DNA of 64,000 bases from Brevibacillus_H ginsengisoli (GTDB lineage: Bacteria; Bacillota; Bacilli; Brevibacillales; Brevibacillaceae), in NCBI RefSeq assembly GCF_050113715.1, contig NZ_JBNJQR010000006.1, positions 1-64,000 of the forward strand, read 5' to 3'. Shown in pieces: positions 16,016-25,152 of the stretch (position 1 is its first letter; each line of letters begins with the position of its first letter). A model generated the notes under the pieces. The model saw only the letters and a program-made list of their open reading frames with translations. It searched no databases and was not told the DNA's origin. A program made the position numbers and the translations under genes.

Positions 16016-16549
16016 TCAATCCTTTAAGATACCATAATAAACGAGATCCTTATAAACTCCCCATTTCTTCACGTGTTGTGGAAGAATGCCTTCATGTTTC
16101 ATCCCGATTTTCTCCATTACTCGTATAGAAGCAGGATTTCTTCTCATCGCGCGGGCAAAAATTTGATTCAGTTTCAACTCTTCAAAGCCGAATTGAATCA
16201 CGTTATGTGCAGCCTCCGTCATAATGCCCATTCCCCAGTAAGGCCTACCAAGCCAGTACCCCAGCTCGGCTCGTTGATGTTCTAGAGCTACGCTTAAGCT
16301 AATACAACCTACCAAGTTCTGAGTCTTCTTGAGGGTGATGGCCCACGTCAGCAGTTCGCCGCTTTCTGCTTTTTCTTTGAGAGATTCAATCCAGGGTAAT
16401 GCCATTCCCTTAAGGTAGGGGTGGGGGATTGAAAGAGTTGTATCGGCTACTTCTTTGTTTCCAGCCAATTCCTCAACAACACTAGCATCATTCGGGCAAA
16501 AGGGACGGAGAAGCAGACGGTTTGTTTCGAGTTTTTTCATTATATACAT
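16016..16549 (-). CDS. RimJ/RimL-type N-acetyltransferase
   Basis: This GNAT of the RimJ/RimL subgroup (acetyl_transf_3) acetylates ribosomal-protein N-termini or small amines; the substrate is unproven. It opens with LETNRLLLRPFCPNDASVVEEL. Motif A is ELGYWLGRPYWGMGIMTEAAHNV, followed by IFARAMRRNPASIRVMEKIGMKHEG and YKDLVYYGIL. The reading starts MYIMKKLE; AAGGAGTGA upstream could serve either the first Met or the second (16540), so length is 177 or 174 aa. The gene is monocistronic and divergent from the HD-GYP gene. Confidence 0.88.
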   Translation of the reverse strand: MYIMKKLETNRLLLRPFCPNDASVVEELAGNKEVADTTLSIPHPYLKGMALPWIESLKEKAESGELLTWAITLKKTQNLVGCISLSVALEHQRAELGYWLGRPYWGMGIMTEAAHNVIQFGFEELKLNQIFARAMRRNPASIRVMEKIGMKHEGILPQHVKKWGVYKDLVYYGILKD

Positions 16550-16611
16550 TCACTCCTTGCTAATAAAAAGAGATATTTGTCAAATTTTCGAAACTTTATG
16601 AATTGCTATTT

Positions 16612-16645
16612 ATACCGAAAATTGGTATTTTAGAAGAGGTATAAT
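16612..16645 (+). promoter_or_regulatory. Promoter with ATACC/GGTAT dyad for the HD-GYP gene
   Basis: TATAAT at 16640-16645 is the likely -10. A dyad ATACC..GGTAT spans roughly 16612-16628 where the -35 would be and may be an operator. No consensus -35 is visible. Confidence 0.4.
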
Positions 16646-16698
16646 AAATAGTCAAGACCCAATTATGATATGGAAATAGAAGGGCAGGAGGAAATACG

Positions 16699-17769
16699 AT
16701 GCCACAGGTAGCTTTAGATGTATCTTTTGTTGGCAGGATTCTAGAAGAGGACGTATTTACAAGAAGTGGCATTCTATTATTAGCAAAAGGAACACCTTTG
16801 ACGAGTTCTGATATCTTCAAATTATTACGGCAAAAGATACATTATGTCTCAGTTGAATCCGCACTTATTACCTCAGAAGAAGAAGTAAATCCCGTATCCC
16901 GTCTCTTAGAGAATTTTTACATACATAAAGAAGTCTCCGCTGCCTATGTGCAAGCATTAGAAGATTCCAAAGAGCTATTCGACAGCATCCACTCAGAATA
17001 TATCCCGCCTTTGGATAATTTTACTCAAAACTTTTTTCCATTGATGGATCATGTGTTGCAGAATACTGGAATTTTTCGTGCCCTTTACGTGTTAGAAGGT
17101 GCTGAGGGTTATACTTATCGTCATTCCATCAATGTGGGGATACTGTCAGCATTGATTGCGAAGTTGTTGAAGCTAAGCGCTACTGAAGTATTTCTTGCTG
17201 GCCAAGCAGGTCTTTTGCATGATGTCGGGAAGATGTTGGTTCCATCTGAAATCCTATTGAAACCGGGTAAACTTACTGTAGAAGAGTTTGAACAAATGAA
17301 ACTCCACACGGTGCATGGATACAAACTGCTAAGTAAGATGGAAGGCGGCCATGAATTATTTGCGCAAGCTGCCTTGTTGCATCACGAACGGTTGGACGGC
17401 TCTGGCTATCCTGAGAAACGGGTAGGAGATACCATTCCTTTCTTCACCCAGATTATCTCGGTAGCGGATGTGTTTGACGCAATCTGTTCGGATCGGGTTT
17501 ATAAAGGACGAACCTCTCCATTCGAAGCGGCAGCCTTGTTATGGAAGGAAGCTTGTTCAGGCGCGTTGAATCCCGATATCGTTACCAGGTTCATCCATTA
17601 CATCGCATCCTTATATACCGGATCGAAGGCGAAGTTGAACAACGGAGAAGAAGTGGAAGTCGTGTTAGTTTATCAGGACGAACCGATGCGGCCACTCGTG
17701 CGTAAACAAGATGAGTATATTGACTTGCGCCACAATCGTAATTTAGCGATTGATAAAATGATAGGATAG
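16699..17769 (+). CDS. HD-GYP domain cyclic-di-GMP phosphodiesterase
   Basis: HD-GYP proteins hydrolyse c-di-GMP at a metal site and so influence motility and biofilm. The N-terminal ~110 residues are a non-enzymatic domain. The catalytic part shows YRHSINVGILS, LLHDVGKMLVP (HD at 174-175), LHTVHGYKLL, LLHHERLDGSGYP (228-238, the GYP motif) and VADVFDAICSDRVYK. All metal ligands and GYP appear intact. ATG 16699 follows GCAGGAGG. The 356-aa length is normal. The gene stands alone, with its own promoter and a shared terminator. Confidence 0.93.
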   Translation: MPQVALDVSFVGRILEEDVFTRSGILLLAKGTPLTSSDIFKLLRQKIHYVSVESALITSEEEVNPVSRLLENFYIHKEVSAAYVQALEDSKELFDSIHSEYIPPLDNFTQNFFPLMDHVLQNTGIFRALYVLEGAEGYTYRHSINVGILSALIAKLLKLSATEVFLAGQAGLLHDVGKMLVPSEILLKPGKLTVEEFEQMKLHTVHGYKLLSKMEGGHELFAQAALLHHERLDGSGYPEKRVGDTIPFFTQIISVADVFDAICSDRVYKGRTSPFEAAALLWKEACSGALNPDIVTRFIHYIASLYTGSKAKLNNGEEVEVVLVYQDEPMRPLVRKQDEYIDLRHNRNLAIDKMIG

Positions 17770-17775
17770 TACCAA

Positions 17776-17806
17776 AAACCCGATCGAAGAAATGATCGGG
17801 TTTTTG
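17776..17806. terminator. Bidirectional terminator
   Basis: AAACCCGATC (17776-17785) pairs perfectly with GATCGGGTTT (17794-17803), A-rich left and T-rich right, between two convergent genes. Confidence 0.9.
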
Positions 17807-17833
17807 TTTGTTCGAAATGAACGGGTGATTGGT

Positions 17834-19699
17834 CTACAAAGGATCAATAGGCAGAAGGATTTCAACCGTCGTTCCTTCATGGAGGCGACTCTTGAAGCTT
17901 AAGTCTCCGTTGTGATCGCGAATAATTTTTTTACTGATCATGAGTCCTAGCCCTGTTCCCTTTTCTTTGGTTGAGTAGAAAGGCAAGCCTAACTGACTGA
18001 GCCGTTCTTGACTTACCCCACATCCTTGGTCGTTGATTTGAATCATGATAAAACGATCATCTACACCATGCATTCGAATCTGAATAATGCCACCTTGAGG
18101 CATTGCGTCGATGGCGTTTTTGATGATATTAATAAACACTTGTTTCACCTGATTCGCTTCACAAACAATATCGGGCAATGAATCGTCGAGCACCAGTTGA
18201 ATCTGCACGTTGTTCATGATGGCCTGGGTATCGAGAAGCATCAACACATTGGTCAAAATGGATGGAAGGTTGTTTTTCTTGTAATGGATAATTTGTGGCT
18301 TCGATAACACAAGTAATTCACTGACAATCATGTTGATGCGATCCAATTCATCACGCATGATTTCCAAATACTCGTGCTTGAGCGTGGATTGTTCCTGCAT
18401 CAGTTGTATAAAGCCGCGGATCGAGGTGAGCGGGTTGCGGATTTCATGAGCAATCCCAGCGGCCAACTGACCGATAATCGAAAGCTTATCAGAGTTACGC
18501 AGTAGTTCCTCCGTCTGGATGCGTTCCGTGATGTCACGTGCGACACAAATGATTTGTTCTACCTTGCCTGAAGAATCCAGCATCGGTTTACATCTGCATT
18601 CAAGAACAAGCCATTCTCCATTTTGATGAAGATATCGCAAATCTAGTGTAACTGGCTGCCAATTCGTAAGCATTTCATCAAAAAGATTCGTTACTTTCTC
18701 TAAATCTTCGGAATGAACATTTAAAAAAGACGAGGTGCCTTCCACTTGATCCGGGGCAATGCCGAGTACAGTCTGATGAGATGGGGAGGCGTACATAACG
18801 ATACCTTTTACATCAATAATTCGAATCATATCGAACATGTTTTCGGCGATCAGTCGAAACTTGATTTCATTTTCGCGCAGGGCTTTTTCAACCCGTTTGC
18901 TTTCTGTTATATCGCGTAAAATGTTGGCAAATGCAATGACTTCACCATCTGCGTTTCGAATTGGCGAGTAACTGATACTGACATCAACAAGTGATCCATT
19001 TTTGTGTTTTCGTATGGTTTCATAGCCTTTTATATTTTCACCTGAACGAACACGTCTATGTAGGTTGGCCACCTCTTCACGGTATTCAGGAGAAGGAAGC
19101 GTCTGTACTTCTTTACCAAGCATTTCTTCCGTAGTATAGCCAAAAATGTCCAGAGTGGCCTGATTGATTCGGATGACACGGCTGTGTAAGTCAAAAATTC
19201 CGATTGCATCAGAGGTATTAGTCAAAAAATACTGTAAATGCTCGTTTGTCAATCGGAGCTCCTCCACGTATTTTTTTCGCTCCGTAATATCTCTGGCAAG
19301 GATCAACAAGGCAAGCAACGTACCTGAGTCATCATGGATGGGGGTGAGCGTCAAGGAAATATCGAAGAGACTGCCATCCTTGCGCAGACAAGCGATTTCA
19401 TAACTGCTGATCGACTTGCCATCTAAAGCCGCTTGGATAAGAGACTGAAATTCATCAGCGTGTGACTCTGGGATGAAGGGAATGGTTTGGAAAAGGACTT
19501 CATGTTTTGCCCAACCGTACGTGATTTCAAACGCGTCGTTAACGTGTCGAATCGTCTGATCAGGATTTAAAATCATGATAGAATCCAATGAATTGGTCAA
19601 AAAAGAGGTAAAGAAATGACGGAAGAACGAATCATCCGTCTTCCCAATGTTGTTCTGTCCCATATCACCGAGTTTCTGAGAGTGAACAAAGTTGCTCAT
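17834..19699 (-). CDS. Multi-PAS sensor histidine kinase (sporulation-kinase-like)
   Basis: Orphan soluble sensor kinase without membrane segments. Three PAS/PAC modules are visible (each ending in the ARDITERKK / LRDITESKR / ARDITERIQ junction). A HisKA domain follows (IIGQLAAGIAHEIRNPLTSI, phospho-acceptor His near residue 415), then HATPase_c with N-box NAIDAMPQGG, G1 DQGCG and G2 GTGLGLMISKKI. This architecture is that of Bacillales KinA/KinE-type phosphorelay kinases; feeding into Spo0F is a family-based guess. The frame opens at GTG 19711, but ATG 19699 has better spacing to GGAG. No response regulator is adjacent. Confidence 0.9.
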   Translation of the reverse strand: MSNFVHSQKLGDMGQNNIGKTDDSFFRHFFTSFLTNSLDSIMILNPDQTIRHVNDAFEITYGWAKHEVLFQTIPFIPESHADEFQSLIQAALDGKSISSYEIACLRKDGSLFDISLTLTPIHDDSGTLLALLILARDITERKKYVEELRLTNEHLQYFLTNTSDAIGIFDLHSRVIRINQATLDIFGYTTEEMLGKEVQTLPSPEYREEVANLHRRVRSGENIKGYETIRKHKNGSLVDVSISYSPIRNADGEVIAFANILRDITESKRVEKALRENEIKFRLIAENMFDMIRIIDVKGIVMYASPSHQTVLGIAPDQVEGTSSFLNVHSEDLEKVTNLFDEMLTNWQPVTLDLRYLHQNGEWLVLECRCKPMLDSSGKVEQIICVARDITERIQTEELLRNSDKLSIIGQLAAGIAHEIRNPLTSIRGFIQLMQEQSTLKHEYLEIMRDELDRINMIVSELLVLSKPQIIHYKKNNLPSILTNVLMLLDTQAIMNNVQIQLVLDDSLPDIVCEANQVKQVFINIIKNAIDAMPQGGIIQIRMHGVDDRFIMIQINDQGCGVSQERLSQLGLPFYSTKEKGTGLGLMISKKIIRDHNGDLSFKSRLHEGTTVEILLPIDPL

Positions 19700-19812
19700 G
19701 AACAGGACCACTCCAATCAGTTCGTTAGGTATCGTATAAGAATCTTCTGAATGACTTCTATTGGTCTATAATATAACAAGAATAGATAGAAGGGGTAGTT
19801 AACGTTCGGGCA

Positions 19813-19858
19813 CAAAAAAACCCCCGCGAAGAGGCGTCACAGCCGCGTTTCGCAGGGG
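19813..19858 (-). terminator. Terminator of the feo operon
   Basis: Read on the minus strand, GGGG and GCGAA arms (19849-19858) pair with 19821-19830 with one mismatch, have an inner GCG/CGC pair, and are followed by seven T (19814-19820 as A). Confidence 0.85.
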
Positions 19859-19864
19859 ATAATA

Positions 19865-20026
19865 TTAAACTTTGTGAGCGGGATGTTCGAACGTTTGGCA
19901 GGAAACGCTGCAATTTTTATTTTGCGAGCAACTGGAGCAAGCTCCTTGTTTGCTTTTTTTTACGTGGCGATACAGTGTCCACCCTGCGTATCCAAACACA
20001 ACCGTACCAATGAGGATGTCGAACAT
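19865..20026 (-). CDS. FeoB-associated Cys-rich membrane protein (53 aa)
   Basis: ATG at 20026 (minus strand) follows AAGGAGATGAGATT. The peptide begins MFDILIGTVVFGYAGWTLYR (one membrane helix), then HVKKSKQGACSSCSQNKNCS and VSCQTF. One N-terminal helix followed by four Cys in a short tail is the signature of the FeoB-associated Cys-rich family. Its position 66 bp after feoB supports this. The role is probably in ferrous iron uptake (FeoC-like or cluster-binding accessory), unproven. Confidence 0.88.
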   Translation of the reverse strand: MFDILIGTVVFGYAGWTLYRHVKKSKQGACSSCSQNKNCSVSCQTFEHPAHKV

Positions 20027-20092
20027 AATCTCATCTCCTTGTGATAGAATGCCGTTTTGCTAGGGCTAAGCGGGCATCGTCATGACGTTCGT

Positions 20093-22102
20093 TTAAGCCA
20101 ATCCGATTAGCTTGCCTCCCTGGTAGATGATCAATGCTACTAGATAAGCAAGTACCAATGCGTATCCCACTGAGAAGATCGTCCAGCGGCGGGAAGCTGT
20201 CTCTTTTTGAATCACCCCTACAGTTGCGAGACAAGGGGTATAGAGTAAAACAAAGGCCATGAAAGAGTATGCTTGCAGTGGTGTAAAGAATGTTCCCATC
20301 ATGCCAGTCAGACTTTCAAGATTAGGAGCGTTGTAAATAATATTCATGGTCGAGACGACAACTTCCTTGGCAAAAAATCCGGTCAAAAGGGCCGAGCTTG
20401 CTTGCCAATTGCCAAATCCCAAAGGAGCAAACAGGGGAGAGATAAGACCTCCAATTTGCGCCAAGAAACTATGGTCCATATCGACTCCGAATCCTGAGAA
20501 GCCCGCGTACGATAAGAACCAGATCAATACAGAACCACCCAAGATGAAGGTACCCGCTTTGCGGACGAAGCCTTTCCCTTTTTCCCATGTACTACGGAAG
20601 AGGGTACGTCCTTGTGGCATCCGATACGGTGGCAGCTCCACGATGAACATGGTGTTTTCAGAGCGGAGCAGGGTTGACGAGAATAGTTTGGCTAATAAAA
20701 GAGCGAGGACTACCCCCAAGACATAAAGAGATAAGACGATTGCCGCCTGATTTTTTACAAAGAACGCGCCGACGAACAGACTGTAAACCGGGAGTCGAGC
20801 GGAACAGGACATTAATGGAACGAGAAGGGTGGTCAGGAGCCGTTCTTTGGGCTGTTCAATAGTACGCGCGGCCATCACGCCGGGAACGTTGCAACCAAAT
20901 CCGATAATCATCGGGATAAACGATTTTCCATTGAGTCCAACCATCTCCATCAATTTATCCATAACGATGGTGACACGTGACATATAACCCGAATCCTCAA
21001 TAAAGGAGATGAGGAAGAAGAGCATAAAAATTTGCGGGACAAAGACCAGTACACCACCGACCCCCGCTATGATTCCGTCGACAAGTAAAGCGTGAGTGAA
21101 CTGTGATGCTCCAACTGACGTGAGAAACTGATTGACCGTATCACTAAGTGGACCCGAGATAAAGCCGTCCAGTAAATCAGAAAGGGGAGTTCCTATCCAA
21201 TCAAAAGTAAACTTGAACATGACATACATGAACAAAAGAAAGATGGGCACGCCTAAATATTTATTAGTTACGATCGCATCAATGCGGTCTGTGAGCGTAT
21301 GTTCTACATGTTTGGTGCGAGCAAGAGATTCCTGAACTACTTCTTTGATAAAAGACGTTCGAACCTGACGAAGATAATGTGGCAACGACATCGCGTTTTC
21401 CTGTTGGACTACATGTTGTTCGGTCTCTTGGTAGAGATGCTCCAATTGTGAGCGCTCAATAAATTTCTCCAGCGCTTGAGTAACAAGCGGATTACCCTCC
21501 AAAAACTGCAACGCCAGCCATCTGGTAGGAAGTGGTTGGTCTTTCGGTATCCATTGGGTAAGGGAGGCGATTGCCTGTTCGACATTCGGACCATAGTTGA
21601 GATCGAGCGGTTTGGCGGTTTGTTGCTCCACTTTTGATAATTGGGCAACAAGTTCGTCACTGCCTTTGCCGGTACGCGCCACGATGGGTACCAAGGATAC
21701 GCCAAGGATTTGAGCCAGCTTGGAGTAGTTGATATCGATCCCTCTGTTCTTAGCCACGTCGATCATGTTAAGACCCATGAGGACAGGTTTCCCATACTCA
21801 AGCAATTGTACGGTCAAGTAGAGGTTTCGCTCTAATTGAGAAGCGTCTACAATATTCAGGATTGCTTCGAATTGTTCATCGAGAAGAAACTGGGTGGCAA
21901 CTCCTTCATCACGTGAGAGAGGGTTGAGTGAATAGATCCCAGGCAAATCGATTAAATGACCTTGCTTGTTTCTCAGCAGACCTACTTTTTTCTCTACCGT
22001 TACCCCAGCCCAGTTGCCAACATACTCATAGGAGCCGGTCAACGTATTGAAAAGTGAGGTTTTCCCCGTATTGGGATTGCCTACAAGCGCGATGTTCATC
22101 AT
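20093..22102 (-). CDS. feoB: Ferrous iron transporter FeoB
   Basis: This polytopic Fe(II) permease has an N-terminal G domain: G1 GNPNTGKTS (residues 8-16), G3 DLPG, G4 NMID, followed by a helical GDI-like domain. The membrane core carries two Gate motifs (GYMSRVTIVMDKLM with SFIPMIIGFGCNVPGVMAAR; VLLYTPCLATVG). At 669 aa it is full length. Start ATG 22102 overlaps the feoA stop (ATGATG overlap, translational coupling). The operon feoA-feoB-accessory gene lies under Fur-like boxes, fitting iron uptake under anaerobic conditions that favour Fe(II). Confidence 0.97.
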   Translation of the reverse strand: MMNIALVGNPNTGKTSLFNTLTGSYEYVGNWAGVTVEKKVGLLRNKQGHLIDLPGIYSLNPLSRDEGVATQFLLDEQFEAILNIVDASQLERNLYLTVQLLEYGKPVLMGLNMIDVAKNRGIDINYSKLAQILGVSLVPIVARTGKGSDELVAQLSKVEQQTAKPLDLNYGPNVEQAIASLTQWIPKDQPLPTRWLALQFLEGNPLVTQALEKFIERSQLEHLYQETEQHVVQQENAMSLPHYLRQVRTSFIKEVVQESLARTKHVEHTLTDRIDAIVTNKYLGVPIFLLFMYVMFKFTFDWIGTPLSDLLDGFISGPLSDTVNQFLTSVGASQFTHALLVDGIIAGVGGVLVFVPQIFMLFFLISFIEDSGYMSRVTIVMDKLMEMVGLNGKSFIPMIIGFGCNVPGVMAARTIEQPKERLLTTLLVPLMSCSARLPVYSLFVGAFFVKNQAAIVLSLYVLGVVLALLLAKLFSSTLLRSENTMFIVELPPYRMPQGRTLFRSTWEKGKGFVRKAGTFILGGSVLIWFLSYAGFSGFGVDMDHSFLAQIGGLISPLFAPLGFGNWQASSALLTGFFAKEVVVSTMNIIYNAPNLESLTGMMGTFFTPLQAYSFMAFVLLYTPCLATVGVIQKETASRRWTIFSVGYALVLAYLVALIIYQGGKLIGLA

Positions 22103-22338
22103 ACAACTTGCACCTCAATCATGCATGCTTCACTGCGGCGAATCCCGATGCATTGTCCATTGGATTCCAATGTGAGCGGTCCACCGAACGGGCAGGCACG
22201 CTTCATGCAAATCTCAGTCCCTTCCATGATACCGAAGTCAATCAAGCGACGCAGGACAACTGCACTCACTTTGGATATATTACAAATGCACGCTTTCGTG
22301 CCTGGTTGAACTTCTGCAAGGCTCGCGGTTGGTTTCAT
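22099..22338 (-). CDS. feoA: FeoA, cytosolic SH3-like partner of FeoB
   Basis: This small 79-aa FeoA protein contains SLAEVQPGTKACICNI, VLRRLIDFGIMEGTEICMKR and CPFGGPLTLESNGQCIGIRR, typical of the SH3-like beta-barrel needed for FeoB activity. The frame is open from TTG 22350, but TTTGGAGGACTTT places the start at ATG 22338. The stop overlaps the feoB start by 4 bp. Confidence 0.95.
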   Translation of the reverse strand: MKPTASLAEVQPGTKACICNISKVSAVVLRRLIDFGIMEGTEICMKRACPFGGPLTLESNGQCIGIRRSEACMIEVQVV

Positions 22339-22354
22339 AAAGTCCTCCAAAGAA

Positions 22355-22374
22355 GATAATGATAATCTTTATCA
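22355..22374 (-). promoter_or_regulatory. Fur box in front of feoA
   Basis: GATAATGATAATCTTTATC (22355-22373) nearly matches the 19-bp Fur consensus. The inner 7-1-7 TGATAAT-C-TTTATCA (22360-22374) differs from consensus at one position. Location 17 bp before the start supports iron repression. Confidence 0.85.
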
Positions 22375-22420
22375 ATTAGGCTACTGTAATTACTATATCA
22401 CGGTATGATCTGAGGGGCAA

Positions 22421-22435
22421 TGAGAATCTTTATCA
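22421..22435. promoter_or_regulatory. Second Fur-like box
   Basis: TGAGAAT-C-TTTATCA matches the 7-1-7 Fur pattern at 12 of 14 positions. It lies between feoA and the divergent hemerythrin gene and could serve either. Confidence 0.65.
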
Positions 22436-22478
22436 TTTGTAACACTTGCTTATGATAACATGATTTCACCAGAGATGT

Positions 22479-22494
22479 TATGACATTTATCACA
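22479..22494 (+). promoter_or_regulatory. Fnr-like site before the hemerythrin gene
   Basis: TATGA-CATTTA-TCACA differs at one position from the Fnr/Crp pattern TGTGA-N6-TCACA found perfectly at four other sites in the window. The role is inferred. Confidence 0.45.
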
Positions 22495-22606
22495 CGTAAC
22501 AATTTTCACAAGTTCGTAAGATCCCCGGGCGAGAAGAGTTTTAATGAAATGTGAACCACGATACTTATGGCGTAAAAGCGATTCAAGTTGAAGGAGGTTG
22601 CAACCT

Positions 22607-23140
22607 ATGTCTTTCGGTTGTGGAATGGGAAATATGAACTTGCCGCTATGCCAAGCATTGGCTCAATTAAAAGAGGAACATATACCGTTGCGAGCACAAA
22701 TGGATGAGTTCTATCTGCTTGCCCAAGCGATTGGACAAAATGACCAAATCACGAATTGGGCGGAATCACTTCACACGGTTCATCAAAAAGCAGCAGCCTT
22801 TATCAATAAACTGGACCCTCATTCTCTTCGGGAGGAGGAGATCTTGTTCCCGATGATGGCCAATTTCATTGGTCGTGAAAGCGGCCCGATTGCTGTGATG
22901 GAATATGAACATGATCAGGCAAAGAATAATCTCAAACAGTTCTTGAAGCAAATGGACCAGCTTCCTGAAGTCGTAGGCAGAGATGAAGCGAAGGCGATTG
23001 CTGGCTATCTGAAGAATGCCTATATCATTTTGACAGAACATTTTATGAAGGAAGAAAATGTCTTGTTCCCAATGGCTGAACAGATCCTTTCAGCGGACGA
23101 GAAGGATGAACTTCTACAGAAATTTAATGAAATATCGTAA
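22607..23140 (+). CDS. Hemerythrin (HHE) domain protein
   Basis: Hemerythrin-like four-helix proteins bind a di-iron centre and sense or detoxify O2 or NO. Ligand-like motifs are visible: LKEEHIPLRAQ, HTVHQKAAAFI, LREEEILFPMM, MEYEHDQAKNNL and LTEHFMKEENVLFPMAEQIL. AAGGAGG sets the start at ATG 22607 (177 aa) rather than the open TTG 22598. It shares the C-terminal signature LFPMAEQILS with the paralogue at 44679 inside the nitrate cluster. An Fnr-like and a Fur-like site lie upstream. Confidence 0.9.
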   Translation: MSFGCGMGNMNLPLCQALAQLKEEHIPLRAQMDEFYLLAQAIGQNDQITNWAESLHTVHQKAAAFINKLDPHSLREEEILFPMMANFIGRESGPIAVMEYEHDQAKNNLKQFLKQMDQLPEVVGRDEAKAIAGYLKNAYIILTEHFMKEENVLFPMAEQILSADEKDELLQKFNEIS

Positions 23141-23248
23141 GGAAAGAAGTGTAATCTTTTGCGCACTATCCGATAACTAGGGTAGTGCTCTTTTCATTTG
23201 TACGAATGAACAAAAGATTGCTCACAACATATTCGAGGGGGAGTCACA

Positions 23249-23575
23249 GTGAGTTCTCGACCATTTGACATTGCAATTCAAACCTACCGAGTCGGTAAGG
23301 ATTATGTCTTTCATCTGACAGGTGGAGTTGCCCATATTGGAGCGGTCGCGACCGCTTATGTGGAGAACACAGAGATAAAAGTAGGCTTAACCACAGTCCC
23401 CGGTCATCGGGAAGATGAGTTGGCGGTTGAATTGGCCACAGCAGCGTGCGAAGCCTATAAACAAACCGTCACGGCCATTGTCGGCATACATATAGATCAC
23501 GCGACACGTGAAGAGATACAACAGATGGTAGAAGTGGCCCGTCAAACGATAAGGGAAACTATTCGCGGCGTTTGA
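23249..23575 (+). CDS. LpdD-like protein (prenylated-flavin chaperone family)
   Basis: GTG 23249 follows GAGGGGG. This small 108-aa domain contains TGGVAHIGAVATAYVE, VPGHREDELAVELATAACEA and TAIVGIHIDHATREEIQQMV. The HIGAVA / GH.EDEL / GIH.D..T..EI pattern matches the LpdD-like family linked to UbiD-type decarboxylases; no ubiD or ubiX is nearby. The function here is uncertain. The assignment is by remembered pattern. Confidence 0.6.
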   Translation: MSSRPFDIAIQTYRVGKDYVFHLTGGVAHIGAVATAYVENTEIKVGLTTVPGHREDELAVELATAACEAYKQTVTAIVGIHIDHATREEIQQMVEVARQTIRETIRGV

Positions 23576-23636
23576 ATGGGTGAAGGAATGATGGGCTCCG
23601 AACCAGAATCTTCTATCAGAGGGGAGGAGTATTTGG

Positions 23637-24212
23637 ATGAAAAGAAAATATGCTGACCTTTCACATTCACCTCGGATTTTAGAAAAAAAGTACCGACAGT
23701 ATGTTCTTACAAATGAGCACTTCAGTGGGACAGTCTCGCTTGTTCAAATTGAAAAAGTAACGGAACCTGGCTTTATTCAAATAAATGACGAAAATATTTG
23801 TATAATCGACGCTGGTTATGAGTGGTTAATCCATGTACCCGATCATTCGGCATTTGTCATGACGACGATCTTTAACGAGCGTCAAGAAATCGTACAGTGG
23901 TACATTGATATTTGTGAGCAGATCGGGAAAGATGAGAGAGAGATCCCCTGGTTTGATGATATTTATCTGGATATCCGAGTATTACCTACAGGGGAAGTAG
24001 ATGTACTGGATGCGGATGAAATAGAAGAAGCGCTTAGCCAAGGGGTGATCACCAATGATCAGCATGAGAAAGCGTGGAAAGAGCTAAATCGATTGCTTGC
24101 TCTGATTCGCAACAGGAGCTTTCCGTTGATTACATTCTCACGTGACCATCTTGATTGGGCTCTTCCATTGGTTTCTCCATATAAGGGAGTGCAAGGACCA
24201 TCAAATCCATGA
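23637..24212 (+). CDS. DUF402-domain protein
   Basis: The DUF402 (FomD/Ntdp-like) fold acts as nucleoside di/triphosphatase in characterised members. Seen: CIIDAGYEWLIHVPD, QEIVQWYIDICEQIG, WFDDIYLDIRVLPTGEVDVL and DADEIEEALSQGVITNDQHE, which is the family core with its acidic metal-binding residues. ATG 23637 follows GGGGAGGAG. The 191-aa length is normal. Its 3' end overlaps the convergent CPBP gene by 83 bp. Confidence 0.85.
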   Translation: MKRKYADLSHSPRILEKKYRQYVLTNEHFSGTVSLVQIEKVTEPGFIQINDENICIIDAGYEWLIHVPDHSAFVMTTIFNERQEIVQWYIDICEQIGKDEREIPWFDDIYLDIRVLPTGEVDVLDADEIEEALSQGVITNDQHEKAWKELNRLLALIRNRSFPLITFSRDHLDWALPLVSPYKGVQGPSNP

Positions 24213-24888
24213 CTGCATGAATGAGAATGGCGGGCAGAATTGATTGAAAGCTAAGGTAAATCAAAGCGAGAAATAAACCTGAAATGGAGGTTTTTATCAC
24301 ACCGTTGAAGCCTTGATAGTAATGAATCAGGCCGAACATTACCGAAGAAATCATCAGATACACGACAAGGGAAAAATTATGTAGATAGGACGTCAAAAAC
24401 AATAACGGAAACGCCCTGCACAGCAATTCCTCACAGACTCCAGCAGTCAAGCTAACCAGTACCCAGAGACTTCGCTCCTTTGAGGAATAGGGTCGAAGGT
24501 AAGGGAAGTAGTCGGGCTGTTTTTGACTATCTTGAGTCAAACGTTCTCGAAAGTCAGCATTTAATCTGCTGAACACTAGATTAAAGGCGACTCCAAAGAA
24601 ATAAAGCATAAACAGGCCAATGACAAGCCATCGAAGCCAAAGCGGAAGGGCAGAAGTTGTAGGGTCGATCCAATTCAAACCAAGACTTTGTCGAGGAAGT
24701 CCTTGTGCTATTGTGACGCCTAGCAAATAAATCGTTGGTATCCACAAGGTGACCATGGTGGTGATATAATAGCGAATTCGTTCGCCAGGATGCTCTGTTA
24801 TTCTTCGCTGAAATCTAATGAAATCACGCTTTCCGACAATTGGTTCATAGATTAGGAGATAGAAGAGTATAGGGAAAAAGGAAAGCAT
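24130..24888 (-). CDS. CPBP-family intramembrane metalloprotease
   Basis: This polytopic protein (252 aa, about seven membrane segments) carries the CPBP/Abi motifs EExxxR (GVCEELLCRAFPLL), FxxxH (MFGLIHYYQG) and a late His/Asp (LIHAVMDLMV). The family includes CAAX-type proteases and bacteriocin-immunity proteins; the substrate is unknown. There is a 3' overlap of 83 bp with the convergent DUF402 gene. Its upstream side (24889-25020) has no obvious regulatory motif. Confidence 0.88.
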   Translation of the reverse strand: MLSFFPILFYLLIYEPIVGKRDFIRFQRRITEHPGERIRYYITTMVTLWIPTIYLLGVTIAQGLPRQSLGLNWIDPTTSALPLWLRWLVIGLFMLYFFGVAFNLVFSRLNADFRERLTQDSQKQPDYFPYLRPYSSKERSLWVLVSLTAGVCEELLCRAFPLLFLTSYLHNFSLVVYLMISSVMFGLIHYYQGFNGVIKTSISGLFLALIYLSFQSILPAILIHAVMDLMVLALPYMEKPMEEPNQDGHVRM

Positions 24889-25020
24889 GTTGTCCTCCCG
24901 AAATCAAATAAGTGAAAGGCAAGGTTCAGCAAATCATTGTGTATTAACTCTTGTCTATTCACTATAAATTCAACCACATGGATAATCAAGGAAAACGCCA
25001 TGCGGTCACATCCAATTTTA

Positions 25021-25127
25021 TGAAAAACGTCGAGATGTTTTGATCTCCCGACGTTTCAGTACCCCGTTGAGAGGGGACGTTTTTCACAGTAAAAAGCGCC
25101 CGTTACATACTTCGGGCGCTTTTTACT
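25021..25127. terminator. Tandem large hairpins / bidirectional terminator
   Basis: TGAAAAACGTC (25021-25031) is inverted at 25076-25086, and directly adjacent a perfect 15-bp stem AGTAAAAAGCGCCCG (25088-25102) with 25113-25127 has A and T tracts on both sides. The second is a strong terminator for fnr on the minus strand. The first is an additional stem of unknown purpose. Confidence 0.85.
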
Positions 25128-25152
25128 CGATTATGGTCGATATTTATTTCAG

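Noticed and set aside
16580..16600. CodY box before the HD-GYP gene (AATTTTCGAAAC..)
   Set aside because: One base is missing in the centre and the right half does not match the 15-bp CodY consensus.
20273..20862. Open frames on the plus strand across feoB
   Set aside because: They lie opposite the strongly conserved feoB, have no family pattern or ribosome sites, and are antisense shadows.
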